From Acanthochlamys bracteata (taxonomy: Eukaryota; Streptophyta; Magnoliopsida; Pandanales; Velloziaceae): a stretch of DNA of 64,000 nucleotides. Positions 36,201 to 51,200 of the stretch are shown one piece after another (positions within the stretch are counted from its first letter, which is position 1; each line of letters starts with the position of its first letter). The notes beneath the pieces are model-generated. The model ran no database searches. It had not been told where the DNA came from and saw only the letters and a program-made list of their open reading frames with translations. Both the position numbers and the translations under genes were made by a program. The stretch spans positions 806,001-870,000 of the forward strand of contig CM034142.1 in the NCBI GenBank assembly GCA_019914995.1, written 5' to 3'.

Positions 36201-39200
36201 ATTGCCCTGTAGCTGAGCAAGTCATCTCCAGCACCTCCAGATGCTTCTGAACAAGGTAAACCTTAAAACTTTCTGAAAACATGGCTTCATGCAAAATACT
36301 GATTCAGTTCTGTACTTTCTGTATACTGTCAGTATTAATGTTGAGGGTCATGGTAGGAGAGCTATAGGTCAACTTTCCTCTTTATTACTTTTCTACAATT
36401 GTTAGCCAAGTATGTATCTTGATGTAATGACTTGGGCAAATGTTATAGACCATTACATGCTCTTGGTTGTTTGCCCTCAGTTTCTTTTGTTATAGAAAAG
36501 ACATATCTAGCGAGATCACAAAACAGGTCCTTAAGGTTCTTGTGAGGCTTCATCTACCCTTTAACATGGAATAGTTTCATCAGTTTGCAATTTTAATGGG
36601 CGCACCAGGATGTTCCTTGGTTGGTAACCTCTTGTGAAACCACTGAGTGTGGTATTGCGGGTGAATAGGCTAGAATTAATTTTGAGGGCCCTTTTTGTTG
36701 TTTGTAGACTATGATGAGAAGGCTGAAGATGCTGTTGACTATGAAGACATCGACGAACAGTATGAAGGTCCAGAAGTTCAGGCTGCAACTGAAGAAGATC
36801 ACTTGTTGCCAAAGGAAGAATACTTTGCGTCGCACATGTCAGTACATTCTCTTAATAAAGCAACTATCTATGATGAGGAGAACTACGATGATGATGAAGA
36901 AGAAGAAGCACCAAAGCAGAGAGAAGGCACTGAGAACAGAGATGAAGCCCCTAGTCTGTCATCAGGAGGTGATTAACCGATACCTTTGTTTATGCAGTAT
37001 AGAATTTTGCTGTGAAGCTTTTGTCTAAAAGTTTATGAAGATGCCGTACTCTATTTTTTGAAAAAAGAAAGAAGTGGCTTGTATTAGATGCTTCATGATT
37101 TTTGCCTTTGTTGGCGTCTTGTTTAACATGTGGAATATTCCTAAATAAAAATAATCTTGTGATTTACTTAAAGGAATTCTGCACTTTAGAAGGTCTCTAG
37201 CTGCGAATATTTAATATGCGTGTGCCCAAAACCAGCTGCTTCCAAAACAGTTGGAGTGCGAAGTTCTGCTTTCTGCAACTCCAATTAGTTAGGTTAATAA
37301 ATTTTGCTATAATTCTAATTTTTATCTGTCTGACTGTTATTATTCTTTAGCTGGACAATTGGAGACAGGTGGTGCAGAACAGTTACCTATTGAGGATACT
37401 TTGGGGAACCCAGATGCCTTGACCTGTGATGGAACCCAGGAGATGGATGCAACATCAGATTCTGAAAGCTCGGAGGTACTTATTAGTGCAATCCTTGTAT
37501 ACGCCTTACCTAACACTAATATTTTGTCTTACACAATACTCTTAGGTGCACTTTTGTGTAAGTTACTAAACGAGGGGTAATCTTATGACTTTTAAGAGTA
37601 AGTGTGTGGAGAAACATAGGCTTTTGTTTTATTAATCCTCAATTTTTATTCAGCTCAGTTTCTGCAAGTAAGGTGCTGGCTTGTTAAGGACTTGTTACTA
37701 CTGAAGATTTTTAGGAATGCATATTTTAGCTTTAACTTATATATAAGTTGATGAATATGGAAAATGTATTTCTTCTGGGGATTGGTTCCAATATGCATAT
37801 CTGGGATTTCAATGTTTTTCCACTTCGACTAACAATGTTTCGTAATCCAGAATATTTTAAGAATCCCATCAACTACTTGCAAAATACCTGTTATCGAATC
37901 TTTTGAAGATTAATGTGGTCTCAACTTCCAAAGCTAAAGCATCCTTTTAATGCTAGAACTTCATTATTTTATTTTGATACCTGCCACTGATGAGATTGTG
38001 TTTTTGTTAATAATATTATCTTTTACTTACTATGAACATTTAAAACTCAAAGTGCTTTGTTGCAATAAATTGTTGGTAAACATACTCTTTTTTAGAGAAT
38101 GACTCCTAATGTATTATTTTTTTAAAAATCTAGGAGTTTTACTGGTGTAATGATTTCATGAGAGTATATTTAATAATAATCAGTGGAAATTTTATTCACC
38201 AAGGACTTAAGATATACTTATCAAATAGTTTCTTTAAGTTTAGGGACAAAATGGAACTTCTCATGACGATTGATGACTGAATTAGAACTTCCAAAATTTT
38301 TCGTTGCAATTTTGACTTAAGGTGTATTTGCGTCTATATTTTTTAAAAATCTTCACCAAAAGGTATTTTTACTGTCATTAGTTTTTCCATGTCTTAGTCA
38401 GCTGCAAGCATAGTATCACTTCGATCCTGCAATTGATTAGTTATACTGATACCGTAGAAAGAACCGGCTGTTGAGCAAGAACCAGCCGATTCTTATTCTG
38501 GGACTTCTCTTCCTGTTCTGTGCGTCGAGGAAGGAACAGTCATTCTAAGGTTCTCTGAAATTTTTGGCATCCATGAACCTTTGAAAAAGCAAGAGAGGAA
38601 AGGCAATCGCAGAAATTATGCAAGTAAAGGTATGCTTTTCCTTACTAGGTGTATCGAGATTCTTTCTTAATGCGAGTTTTAAGGTTTCCTCAACTAGTGA
38701 TTTAGTTAATGCTTTACTGTTGTTTGCTTTTCTTGCTCTTTAATGAAATAATTTCTGCAATTTTTCAGATTTGTTAAAAAATTTGAATATCGATGAATTC
38801 GTTGAAGAAGATGAGCTGGATTTTCTGAGGGGTTCGTTTCATGATTTATCTAAGATTAGGCAACCAATCTTCTCTACTTTTGATGCTGTTGAAGCTGAAA
38901 TAGAGGAATCAAATACTGGGGTTGGTGCGAAAATGAAAGATATGTGCCTGTCTGCCCAACCAATGAAGGAGAGCTTCGTCCTAGATATGTCCTCAGAGCA
39001 AAGATCGCCATTATGTCCTAATTTTTTCCCTCTTGATCAACAAGAATGGGAAGATGAGATTGTTTGGGGTAACTCGCCATCACCAAGTTATGGTAGCTCC
39101 CAGAGTTGTGTGTCTGAACATGACAGTTCTTTTGAGCATGATACCAAAATTCATACCAGGTCTCTAAATACTTCAGCAGAAAGAAACATTGAGCATACTG

Positions 39201-42200
39201 GAAGGAATCATGATTCATTTCCTCATGTAATGGGATCATTTGGTCGAACGAAGTTCTTCTCTGCTTCTTCTCAGTCCTTGGAGAGCAGTCCTCGGTCTCT
39301 TTTTCCGGAGAATATTTCAAGCAAGGGCATGGAATCTGTGGAAAGACAGACGGGTGAATTGAATGGAGAAGTTTGTAAGACTCCATGGCATTTCAAAGAT
39401 CTTCCCTTGCAGAATAGGGACTTGTTAGAAGGCTCATGGCTGGATCAGATTATATGGGATCCAGATAAAAATATAGAAGGACCGAGACTTATTTTTGACC
39501 TTCAAGATGAGCAGATGCTTTTTGAGATTTTGGACTGCAAGGATGCTGAACACCTTAAATTGAATGCCAAAGCGATGGTGATTACTCCTTCAAAGGTTTC
39601 TGCGGACCAGTCTCATGATATTCATAATCACGGAATGATGCCTAGTGCTCGATTTAACATTTCTAATGACAAATTCTACTCTAACCGAAAGACTTCCCAG
39701 CAAGCAAAGCCTCATGCTAAAAAGCGTGCTTTGATGGGCGCCAAAGTCATGCATTCAGTACCAGCATTGAAATTGCAAACGATGAAGCTGAAGTTGAGCA
39801 AGTAAGGAAAAAGTGATTTCATCTAGCATCATAGATATAATCTTCCACTTGCCATATTTGATTCTTACTTTAAATTGTATAACACTTGGTTTTGTGGTTC
39901 AAGTTGTTTTTCCTAAATGCCTACATTTGCCTTTCCTCCTTGAAAGTATACCCAGAAATTATCATGATTTGCTTCCAATCTTTTAAAATAAATCCAATTA
40001 GCTTCAAGAATCAATAATCTCTGCTAGTCTTCAACCTGTGTGCAGGTATAGATAGCCGCTAATGTCATGCTTCTTCATATCAAAGTAATGGTGGAGTCTC
40101 TTTCTTAAAATGCCAGTTTCATTTTGTTAAAACCGTAGAGAAATGGACCATGTATTTCTGGATTTTCACATGAACTGTAGAGAAGCATGCAAAAAATTGA
40201 ATAATATGATGTAAGTTTAGCAACGAGTTGTTTATAGTCTGCTCAGTTAATTGATGTTTAGATCACTATTGAAGATCAGGATCTGTAAACGTTTCATGCT
40301 TGATTATCACATCAAAATTTATAAGACGGGCATTTACTGGAGGAGAGATGTTTCAGCAATGCAGAATTCTTGACTTCTATTTATGTAATCATGTAGTGAA
40401 TTCTTGTGTTTGTGGACTTGTTGCAGTAGGGATCTCGCTAATTTTCATAGACCAAGATCACGTTGGTACCCTCGTGACAATCAAGTTTTTGCAAAGGCTC
40501 AAGGGCCCCTCAGCCATGGGCCAATGAAAATTTTAATGCTTAGTTTAGGGGGTAAGGGTGTTAAGCTACAGGTTCATGCTCAGGAAACATTGTCTTCAGT
40601 TAAGATGAAGGCGGCAAAAAAACTAGGTGAGTTTTCTTCTGGATAGCTGTTTTTCTTTCCTAGTTTTTTTTTAAAAAAAATTCGTTAAAATAATTTATTT
40701 ATTTTTTTACTTTTCTTCTTTGCTGATTGTATGCCTGATCTCAGTTATAGTCGTATAGAATTTTCTTGCCCTTTGGATCCCTTTGCATAAAATGTTAAAG
40801 AAGTTGTTTTCCCATTCTTGTATAGAAATGATGATTTTAGTCTGCGCAGATTTTAAAATCTCAGAGAAGGTGAAAGTTCTGTATTCCGGAAAGGAGCTCA
40901 AGGATGACGAAACCCTGTTTGCTCAAAATGTTCGACCAAATTCAGTGCTTCATCTTGTGCGCACTTGTATTCATTTATGGCCAAAAGCCCAAAAACTGCC
41001 TGCAGATAGTAAGCCTGTTCGCCCTCCTGGGGCGTTCAAGAAAAAGTCTGATCTTTCTGTCAAAGATGGGCATGTTTTTCTTATGGAGTAAGTTTCTCTG
41101 CCCCGTTCATGCTTACTGATGTAAGCTATTATATCATTAATGGAGTGGGTTGTCTGAAGAAGCTATTATATCATTAATGGAGTGAGGTTGTCTGAAATAT
41201 TTCTGTTCTCTATAGCTATTATATCATTATCAGAAACTAGCTCTTGTCAATTGGCCCTTTAATGTCTTCTACACATCATAATTTTCTAGTTTGGAGCTAA
41301 ACATGTTTCTGAAGCACTTACAGTCCCTTAATTATGAGTTAATGCATTTGAGCAAAAATGGTCTGATACTCCTTAAATATAACTTATTGGGATGATGTTA
41401 GGTTATTGAGACTTGAGATCTAGATATCTTGTGATCTTAACTTTTTCATAACATTTGGAGAATATTCCTTGAAATTTGGTTGACAATTATATAGATTGTA
41501 ACTTTATCGACCATTTGAGGAGCCAAATTGGTCCGATTTGATTGCAAGGACCAAAATTGCCTTGTTCATGCAACTTGGAGGAGGAACTTAGTACTTAATA
41601 ATTTCTTTTGAATAACCTCCGCACACACCTTACTCATCCAACCTTTTGAAGTTTCCCTGTCAAGAGAAATTGCTTGTTGCTCTAGGTCAAACGTTGCCTT
41701 GTCCTCCATTATTTCTTTGTCCTTAATATAACTTTTCTTGCTGCTTTACTCAATGTTTTTATTTAAAGGGCTCATGGTAGATAGCATTTACTTGTACTTA
41801 AAAAGGGTGAATTCCTTCTACAGGGCTTTTAACCTGCTGCCTCTTTGATTATTGAATAGGATTCATACTTTTCAGCAGAAGGGGTTTCCATTCAATCCTA
41901 ATTATTATTTGACTTTGTTCTTTGCCAAGATCATTACAAAGAAGAAGTGCTCAGGATTGTGATATGAAAGACTAAGTATGTCTTATATATCGTCCATGTC
42001 GTATAATCTATGTAGGTACTGCGAGGAGAGGCCTTTGCTACTAGGGAATGCGGGAATGGGGGCTAGGCTCTGCACTTATTACCAAAAGGTTGCACCTGGT
42101 GATCAAACTGCTTTATCTCTGCGGAATGGAAACACTTGTCTAGGGAATGTAGTTTCACTTGATCCTGCTGATAAATCTCCTTTTCTGGGAGAAATTGCTC

Positions 42201-45200
42201 CTGCAAGCAGCCTGTCTAGTCTTGAAACGAACATGTATCGTGCTCCTATTTTTCCTCACAAGGTGTCTTCAACTGATTTTCTGTTAGTTCGCTCTTCAAA
42301 AGGGACGCTTTCCCTTAGGCGCATTGACAAGCTGTATGTTGTTGGACAGCAGGTAAGCCTTCTGTCATCTTTTCCTTTCAATATACCTGAGTTAGTATTC
42401 TTTTGACTTCAAATTACCTATGTATTGTTTCCTGCAGTATATCACCCATTTTTTTACCATTTTACAGTACTTATATTTTCAGTATTTGACTAAATTTAGA
42501 TCGCCCTTAGTAGATCTTAAGAGATCGAACACCAAGACTTAATATCAGAAACTATTGGTATCTCTTTAAGCTACGCAACATTTTACTTCCGTTGCTGCTT
42601 TTAAGGTATAGTAACCTCGAAAAACACATTAACATGGAGAGACAGAGAGAGATAGAGAGAGTATTTATTTTATACAATGAAGAATGTGTAGGTGCATATT
42701 GAACCTCAGTGCTGCTAAAGACTGAGTTGAAGTTCTTATACTAGCTAAAAACAATCTAATCATAACAGGAGCTTATTTGTCTCGTTTGTCTGCAGGAGCC
42801 TCATATGGAAGTTCTTTCACCTGCAACAAAGAATGTCCAGAACTATCTTGTTAACAGGATGTTGGTTTACCTATACCGTGAATTTCGTGCAAAGGAAGAT
42901 TCATTTCCTTGCGTCCGAGCTGATGAATTGGCTGCTCAGTTTCCTGATATAAAAGATGCTATTCTACGGAAGAGATTAAAACATTGTGCAGAATTGAAGG
43001 TCAGATCCACATCCTCCAGACTGTGAGCCTGTAACAGAATTCATTTAGCTAGTTGTGGGATGTTTGAGTGACCTACACCAATCATCTATTCTTACCTTTT
43101 TCTTATAGATGTTCTGATTTGCTCTTTTCTTACACTGGCTTACCATAATTACCTTTTCCTCATGCATTTCCTCTTACTATAAGTTTGTTGCTGGTTTCAT
43201 TGAGCAGAGGCGGAATGGCATTTTGTTTTGGATTAAGAGAACTGACTTTCGGATTCCTTCAGAGGAGGAGTTAAGAAGAATGTTGGCACCAGAAAATGTG
43301 AGTTCTGAGCTGAGCTGAGCTATTGCTTACCAAATTATGACTGTCAAATGACAACTGTTTTACTTGATTATGCTACTCTTAGCATGTCATTGACTTATGT
43401 ATAGTGTCTGTTCTGACATTGGAAAAAAGCAGGCAGAGCTGAGATTTCTTACGTTAAATGGCATTTGTTTATTTGCAACCGTTGTTTTTCCTCTGTATGA
43501 ATTTAAGAGATTAGGTTAAGGATTATAAGATCATTATCATTCTCTGGAATGGTTTTTCAGGGAATGATTACAATTAACCTCGGTAATTATTCTTTTGAGC
43601 TGTTAACAACTGTCTTCTATAAAAACAGTACCCTTTTTTGGGAGCTGTTAACAACTCTCAAATCAATTACCTATTTGAGAACCTTACTGCAGGTTATACC
43701 AACAAAAGTATTTCCCACTAATGTCTGCATTATGTAGAGACAAATTCAGGTAGTTCAGTTAATAAGGGGATTATGACACTAGGAGACAGCATGTATGGAT
43801 GTGAAAGGTGATAAAATCTAGTCATGTTCTGCTATGGCAGTATTCCACTTAGATTCTAGCATTTAACTTCATCTTTTCTTAATTTCGAATCCACCATGTA
43901 AGTATTTGGAGTAAATGTCTAGGTTTGATAGCTTCAGTGCACCCAAGTCTCTGCCTTAGCTGTTTGATTCACTTTTGTAGGAATCGCCAGCTTAGTTACT
44001 ACCTGTCCAGAAACAGTTTAAAATAACGTATGAAGCACATATACTCTTTTATTACTCGAAGGTAGTTATCTTTTTTCTCCTTCAATTTCTGACAAATAAT
44101 TCCATCTATCATCATAAGTTTGGTATAGCTGCATGTGTTCAACTTATTATTTGATATTTTTCTTTACCTTATACATTTGCGCCTTCTTGTTTGTAAATAT
44201 CTTATTTTTGTTGTGTGTTTATTTGACAGTCTTCTATCCTCTTGAATACTTTCGTTACATTGCTGTTTCCTGCCCAGGTTTGTTCCTATGAAAGTATGCA
44301 AGCTGGTCTTTACAGGCTCAAACGGTTGGGAATTAGGAGGCTGTACCATCCAGTCGGACTCTCTGCTGCTATGAATCAGCTTCCGGATGCAGCTATAACT
44401 CTGGCTGCTGCGACACACATTGAGAGAGAATTACAAACTACTTCATGGAATCTCAGTAGCAATTTTGTTGCTTGCACTAATCAGGTTGAATTTTATCTCC
44501 CGGCTTCAATTAAGATAGCAGAAACCAATTTTGTAAAAATAGTTTTTGTGATTTTGACTGACAGTTACATTTTTATTGCTCCCAACTTCCTATATAAGGA
44601 ATTGAACTGCTGTCATCAACGTTCAAACTTCAAATTCAGTGGAAAATGAAACTGAACTAATTTACTGTCTTTTCGTTGTTGTACTAATGAAGCTGCTATT
44701 ACGAGGCTTTACGCTGTCAATCTCATACTTGAGTTGTGTTGTTATCCATATGTGTTGTAATATCTGTGCATTTCTCATATGATATTTGCTACGATTTTGT
44801 TATATTTGTCAGTTTCCCTCTTAAAATTAGTAAGCTTTTCTCACAAACAACCAAGAAACTAAACCTTGTAGCATTTCTGTTTTCCTAGATTTTATATTTC
44901 TTTTAATGATCTCTATCTTTTTAATTTCTAGAGTTTGCTAATTCTTTTTAATCCTTTTCCTTCTGTGAGAAGAATAGAGAAAACATTGAACGATTGGAAA
45001 TTAGTGGTGTTGGTGATCCATCTGGACGTGGTTTGGGCTTCAGTTATGTCCGTGCCACTCCCAAGACACAGAGTGGAAGTGGATTGGTGAAAAAGAAGAC
45101 AGCTGCAGCTAAAGGAAGTCTATCTGTCACCGGCACTGATGCTGATCTCCGCAAATTGAGCATGGATGCTGCACGCGAGGTTTGGCTTCTATACATGTTC

Positions 45201-48200
45201 TTGTATCCTACGGTTTTTTCATTTATTGAAAACAAAAGAAAAAAACAATATTGCAAACCTGTATTTGTTCATTTTTATCATCCTATTAGCTTAACATTAT
45301 TTTCCAAGTGTCTACAGCATCGTGCGCCATTCAAGTTTGTATCCTGATAGTCTTTTCTGAATTTTACAGCTGCAACACTGTTGTTTGCTTTCATGTAAAC
45401 TTGTGTTAATCAAGAGGAGCTAACCATTCATTCAATACTATGTTGAAATATCATTATGTCTATACTTGTTAAACTTTGAGGAGAAGTCCCCTAATTATGA
45501 TATCACTTAAATGTTGCTAAATCATGAAAATCATTTTTAAATCAATATTTGAAAAGGAAATATGAAGAATAATGATAGTATTCGCTCTACAAAGGAAATA
45601 ATTGCACGGTGAAGATGGTGGGTTGTCTTAAAGTAGTGATATCATCTACTTATTTTATTATTGGACTGACAATATTTTTGTGTATGCGAGTGAGCTTTCA
45701 TGAACGGCTTTATCATATATATCTTCTTCTTATCCAATTAATACACTGTATATGATGAAAAAATAGACAAACGCTTGCTGTCCATTCACAGTATTGTTCA
45801 CTATTTAAATTTGACAATGTAGCAGTTGCTCAGAAAGATTGTTGATTCTTCATGTATAACTGCACAGGTCCTCATAAAATTTAAGGTTCCAGAAGAGCTG
45901 ATTAACAAGTGGACAAGGTGGGAACGAATTGCAGAGGTTCGCAAGCTTTCAAGTGAACAGGCTGCTTCTGGTGTGAAAATTGATGAAACTCCTCTGAGTA
46001 AGTTTGCTCGAGGACAGAGGATGTCATTCCTTCAGCTTCAACAGCAGACTAGAGAAAAATGCCAGGAGATATGGGTTCGACAATTTCAGAGTCTCTCTGC
46101 TGCTGATGCTGATAATGTTGAGAGTGATTCAGATGACAGTGATATGGATTCATTTGCTGGAGACCTTGAAAATCTGTTGGGTGCACAATGCGAAGAAGAC
46201 GAAGATGTCGACTCAGATGCTAAAGGTGATAAAATAGATGGTCTTACAGGTGTCAGAATGAGAAGGTCCCACCCTCAAGCTAAAGCAGAAGAAGATAGTG
46301 AAGATGAAAAAGCAGAAGCTGCTATTATACAGAGACTACTTGAAGGTATGAAAGTTGAAACAAGTTTAAACAAAATTTTGAATCTCATTGCAGCTTGTTA
46401 TCCTTGAACGCCCACTTCATTAATTGTTTCTTTATGTTGCACGTACAAATTTAACCAAAAGGTTCTGCCCTCAGATGTAGATTATATTTTGTTGTTGTTT
46501 TTTACATGTTTGATCATGATTGTAGGCTAAAAGCATCTTCTCAAGGTAAGCATGAATATTGTGTATATGTTGAACACTAGGAAAGCCTGGAATTTCATTT
46601 GGAAAATCACTGATCTTCCCTGTAGACATAATAGATCCTAGCACTCAATTTTAATTTGTTTGGTAGTTACATATAAGATTAAAAGATATCAGTTGACTAT
46701 AATATTCATGAGTAGGAAATGGTTTTAATCATGGAATTTTGGATGTTATCACCAATTTTACAAGTTTCCTTCAGGATAAACTTTCTTGGGAATCGTAATT
46801 TATTCTTCTGTATCTCTTGGTAGGATAGATTCATGTCAAAACCTGCATGGAGTTGACATCTTAAACAGGCTATCCCATATTCTGATAACCATTTGCATAG
46901 CTGCATGGTCCTACTGTATATGATTCCAGAGTCTTTGACATCCTTCTTATGAAATGGTAGTTTGAGTGAAAGAAGCTGGTTGCACTTCCTGCCATAGAAC
47001 CCTTTCTTCCTCCAAAAAGAAAAAATGAAGACCTATTGGTGGTCACTGTAGATATATCTTAACTTTTTACTCTTACATGTGCTTTTTTTTTTGGAGCTAC
47101 TTTTTTGATGAAGTTTGGATTAGATAATAGACAAAGCCTATATATTTTGGGATTAATGTACACACAAATCAGTTCTTTTAAGGTTCTCTAGCATTTCAAG
47201 GATGCCTTCAGGGCAATGATAAAGGCTGCAAAACATGTATGTGTATATAGAGTTTTTGTCTCTTTTCTCTTTTCTAATGAAAGAGATTTTCCTGATATTT
47301 CAATTTTTCAATTGCTTTTTGATCCAGATGATGAAACGGAGCTCAAGAGAAAGAAGAAATCTACTATTGTGGAAGCTGACTACATTAAGAACTTAGTTCC
47401 AGATACTGATAATGCTAGGAAAACAAGTATCGCTATTAGACAAATGAAATCTACACCTATTGATAACTCAACGCCGAAAGGGATTTTGGCGCAAATTCCC
47501 TACATGGTGAGAATTTCATTCTTAGAAGTGCATCTCCAGTATCCTGTTTATATTACTGCAAATTCTACCATAAAGCATAAAAATCTAGATCAAAAGTTTT
47601 CTACCAACATAAAATAGAGTTATTCTGGTGCTAAAGGTCTATGCCTAGACCCGATCTTTAAAAAATAAACTAGTTGAATGTTTTTCTTTGATGCAGATGC
47701 AGAAATTTGTTCCTGAGAAGGATATATCGGGTAAACTGAAGACCCAAAAAAGCTCTGGGAAGGTTGATGATCTTCATGGTGGAATAATCAAGAAGAAAAG
47801 CTTAACACCGAAAGATGGATTCAAGGTAGGACTTTCCATGAAGTATATATGATATATCTATAACAGATAATAAGCTCTCGGCAATTCTTGTTAGTTGCAA
47901 CAGAGAAGGTTCTACCAAGAATATGTGCTAATTTCAGTAGAACTAATTGAAATGCCTCTTCAGATGTTACTTGCGTTATCTTTGTCATCTCTTAATCTTC
48001 CTTGATTCTTATTAACCATTCTGGATTTCGATGATTCCTGGGCTCAATTCAACTATACGTAGATTCATCATATGACTGTCTTATGTGTGATGCTAATCAA
48101 TGGTTTCTGGTATCTATTCCCATGTAGCCATCTGCTTCCTACATTATTTCTTATATAAAAAGGAATTATGATGGCTGTAGAGATTGATTCTTTCTTTTTT

Positions 48201-51200
48201 TAACTTTTTATCTAGGCTAAATTACGCCAAAGGTCCCTGTGTTTTGCTGAAGTGTCAAAAGCTCAAGCTTAGTTTGTTATCAAATGGTCCTTCTGCTTTT
48301 AGTGCAAAAGCGTTTCCTGGTTTTACTTTGTTACTAAATGATCCCTGGTTTTACTTATAGTGTAACAGAGTCCCCGCCATTTCTTTTCTCTATCAAACGA
48401 CAATAGTGAAAAAATATTTTTTGTTCTTCATTCATAGGTTTTGTTGACGCGAGGTTTTGGGGTGAAGGAATATTTTTAATGGAGCATCATTAAAAAAGAA
48501 ATGCAAGGATTCTTTTGTCCCTCGAGTAAAATCATGGGGACCTTTTTGACAGCTTAGCAAAACCATAGAGACTTCTAGCGTGACTTAGCCAAATATTTGT
48601 AGTCCCAAAGAGAAGAAGCAAGCGTTTCTATGGTTTTGGTTGCATAGTAGTCCAGTCTTACCATGTGGATTCTTGTAGGCAACTTGTATGCTATATTCTG
48701 GTTCTGCATCGAGTCCCCAGCAAACCTCAAATCTACTATGCTTCCTTTTTCTTTTAATATGTTTTTTTTTTTTTTGTTTGGTTTTGGATTTAAGCCAGCA
48801 TTGTTGAGATTTGAACCTCCAACCTCCCTGTAGGAGGGAATCCCCTAGCCCCTTCACCAACGGGTGCTTGGCATTTGAATTTTACCTTTCTTTTTACTCA
48901 CTGAATAATCTTCTTTCGATTTATCAAATCAAGTCAAATCACTTTGTTCCAAGTTGATCTTTCTGCTCTCTTACTTGTGCCTTTGTCAAGATACTTCTAA
49001 CTACTCTTAATGGAACTGTTGCTTGCTCATGGATGCTTCCTGACTTGCAAAACTATGCCAGGTTTACAAGGAAAAAAAAACAACAGACAAGCCTGTCAGG
49101 GAAAATTTTGTTTGCGGAGCTTGTGGTCAGGTAGAGAATGTCGTATTTGATTTGTTCTTTGTGAATGCATTTGCCGACACCTGAAACTTGTGATGTAACC
49201 AGCTTGGACACATGAAGACCAACAAGAACTGTCCAATGTATGGTGTAGATGTAGATTCAGCTGAGATAGGTACTCTCCCCTTAAAGGCTCATCTTCCAGA
49301 CACAACACCTCAATTGCAACTTAAAGTTCCAACCAAGAAGTTGACTCCAAGAATGTCTATTGGGACCCCTGATAGTGGAACTCCAGACAGTGGTGAGAAG
49401 ACATGGTCAAAATTACAAGCCAAAGTAAAGTTTAAGTTCGGCCCCTCTGACAAGCCTTCTGAGAAAGACATCTTTGGTACCCAGTTTTCAGGCAGACAGA
49501 TACTTGGAAATGTAGATGACACCAGATCACCAGGAAAGATAAGTAAGCTTGTCATTAATACGCCCAAGGGAACTCAACATGGAACTCAGAAGACTGCTAT
49601 TGTTATAAGGCCACCAACAGAGATAGACAAGGAACAAGCTCGCAAGAAAATCACTATTAAGCAATCAAAAGGTGCCTCAAGTTCTGAGCGACTGAAGTTT
49701 GTTGTCGATAATGGTGTAGATTACGAGTCCAGGAAAATTAAGAAAATTGCAGACCTAACAGGTTCAGAGCAGCAACAGAACATGTGGTTTGGCGGAGAGC
49801 AGGATAGCAGAAATACCTTTGACGACATGATGTGGGACACCAAACAGAAAAGTCGGGAAAGAGTTTCAGAAGAGAAAAGACCTACGAGAAAGCTACCTGA
49901 GGAGAGAAGAATAAGAACAGAAAATCAGAAATATCCTGACTTTATAAGACATGATATTACCAGGAAAGAAACCCAAAAATCCAACAAGAAAAAGAAGAAG
50001 AAGAAAATTGATTTTAGTGATGACTATTTACAGGATTCCAGACCGTACAGGAATGATAGGAGGCTTCCAGAAAGGGACAGAGCCGCCAAGAGGCGAGCAG
50101 TGATTGACTTGGTGCAGTCTGAATATGCTCCTTCATCAAAACGACGCCGAGGAGGGGAAGTAAGTCTCATAATTCTGTTTTGTTGTAGTTCTTCTAGAAT
50201 TCAGTTCATGCTTTTTTTTTTTTTTTTTTTTGAAAACTGTTCTATTAGGGGTCTTGGCTAGAATCATATCCAAGGATATGATGATTGAAAATAAAGTGAG
50301 ACCACATCCAGTGGAAGTGCGGGGAGCTTGCGACTCCATAAAAACTGTTTCAATTACTAACATGCCATACCTATTCTTGTTGGTTGGTTGGTTGGAGTAA
50401 GTAGGAGTGGCAAATTTCGACTCGACCCGAAAAGGTCGGGTTCAGGTCAAATTTTAGTTGGGTTCGGATCGATCTGAAAAATTTAAACGGGTTCGGGTTG
50501 ATCTGAAATTGATCCGTTTAATCCGTATAACTATTTATATAGTACATATTATTTAAAAATTAAAAAATAATAGCAAAATTTTGAATTTGATTTGTATATA
50601 TATATATATATATTTAATTTATCTTAATTTTAACTAATTTTTATTTAATTTATAAATTTTGTCAAAATTAATATTTTTCTTTTTAAATATATCATAATTA
50701 ATAATTATATATTATTATTATTATTATTAAAAATTAATAATTATAATTTGTATTTAATAATTTAATTATTAAATGGGTCGATCTGAGTTTGACCCGGTTA
50801 TAAATAGGTTGGGTTAGGATTGACAATTTTGACCTATATAAATAAATAGGTCGAATTAGGGTTAAACAATTTTGACCCGATTATTATATGGGTCGATCCG
50901 AAAACCAACCCATATTGCCACCCCTAGGAGTAAGTGCTCCATGCCAATGAGTTTCCTTTGTCAGCATGTAGTAGTAACCTTCATGTCAAGATGAGTTTAG
51001 CTTTTTGTTATCCATTTTAAGATGTAGTTATATTAGCAAAGTACAATATAATAAGCTCAGTGTTACTTGCCTAGTAGTAGCATTGGGGAACCCTGCTGCA
51101 TATATACTTACTAGAAGCCCAACCTATGCCCCTAGGAAGGGAGGTAATACCTAGTCCTAATTATGTAGTTTATACTGTTTTCTCTAGATCTACATGAAAA

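Noticed and set aside
36695-36976. Separate acidic protein gene
   Set aside because: It is TAF1 exon 5; phases and the DYDEKAEDAVDYEDIDEQYE sequence fit the TAF1 N-terminus.
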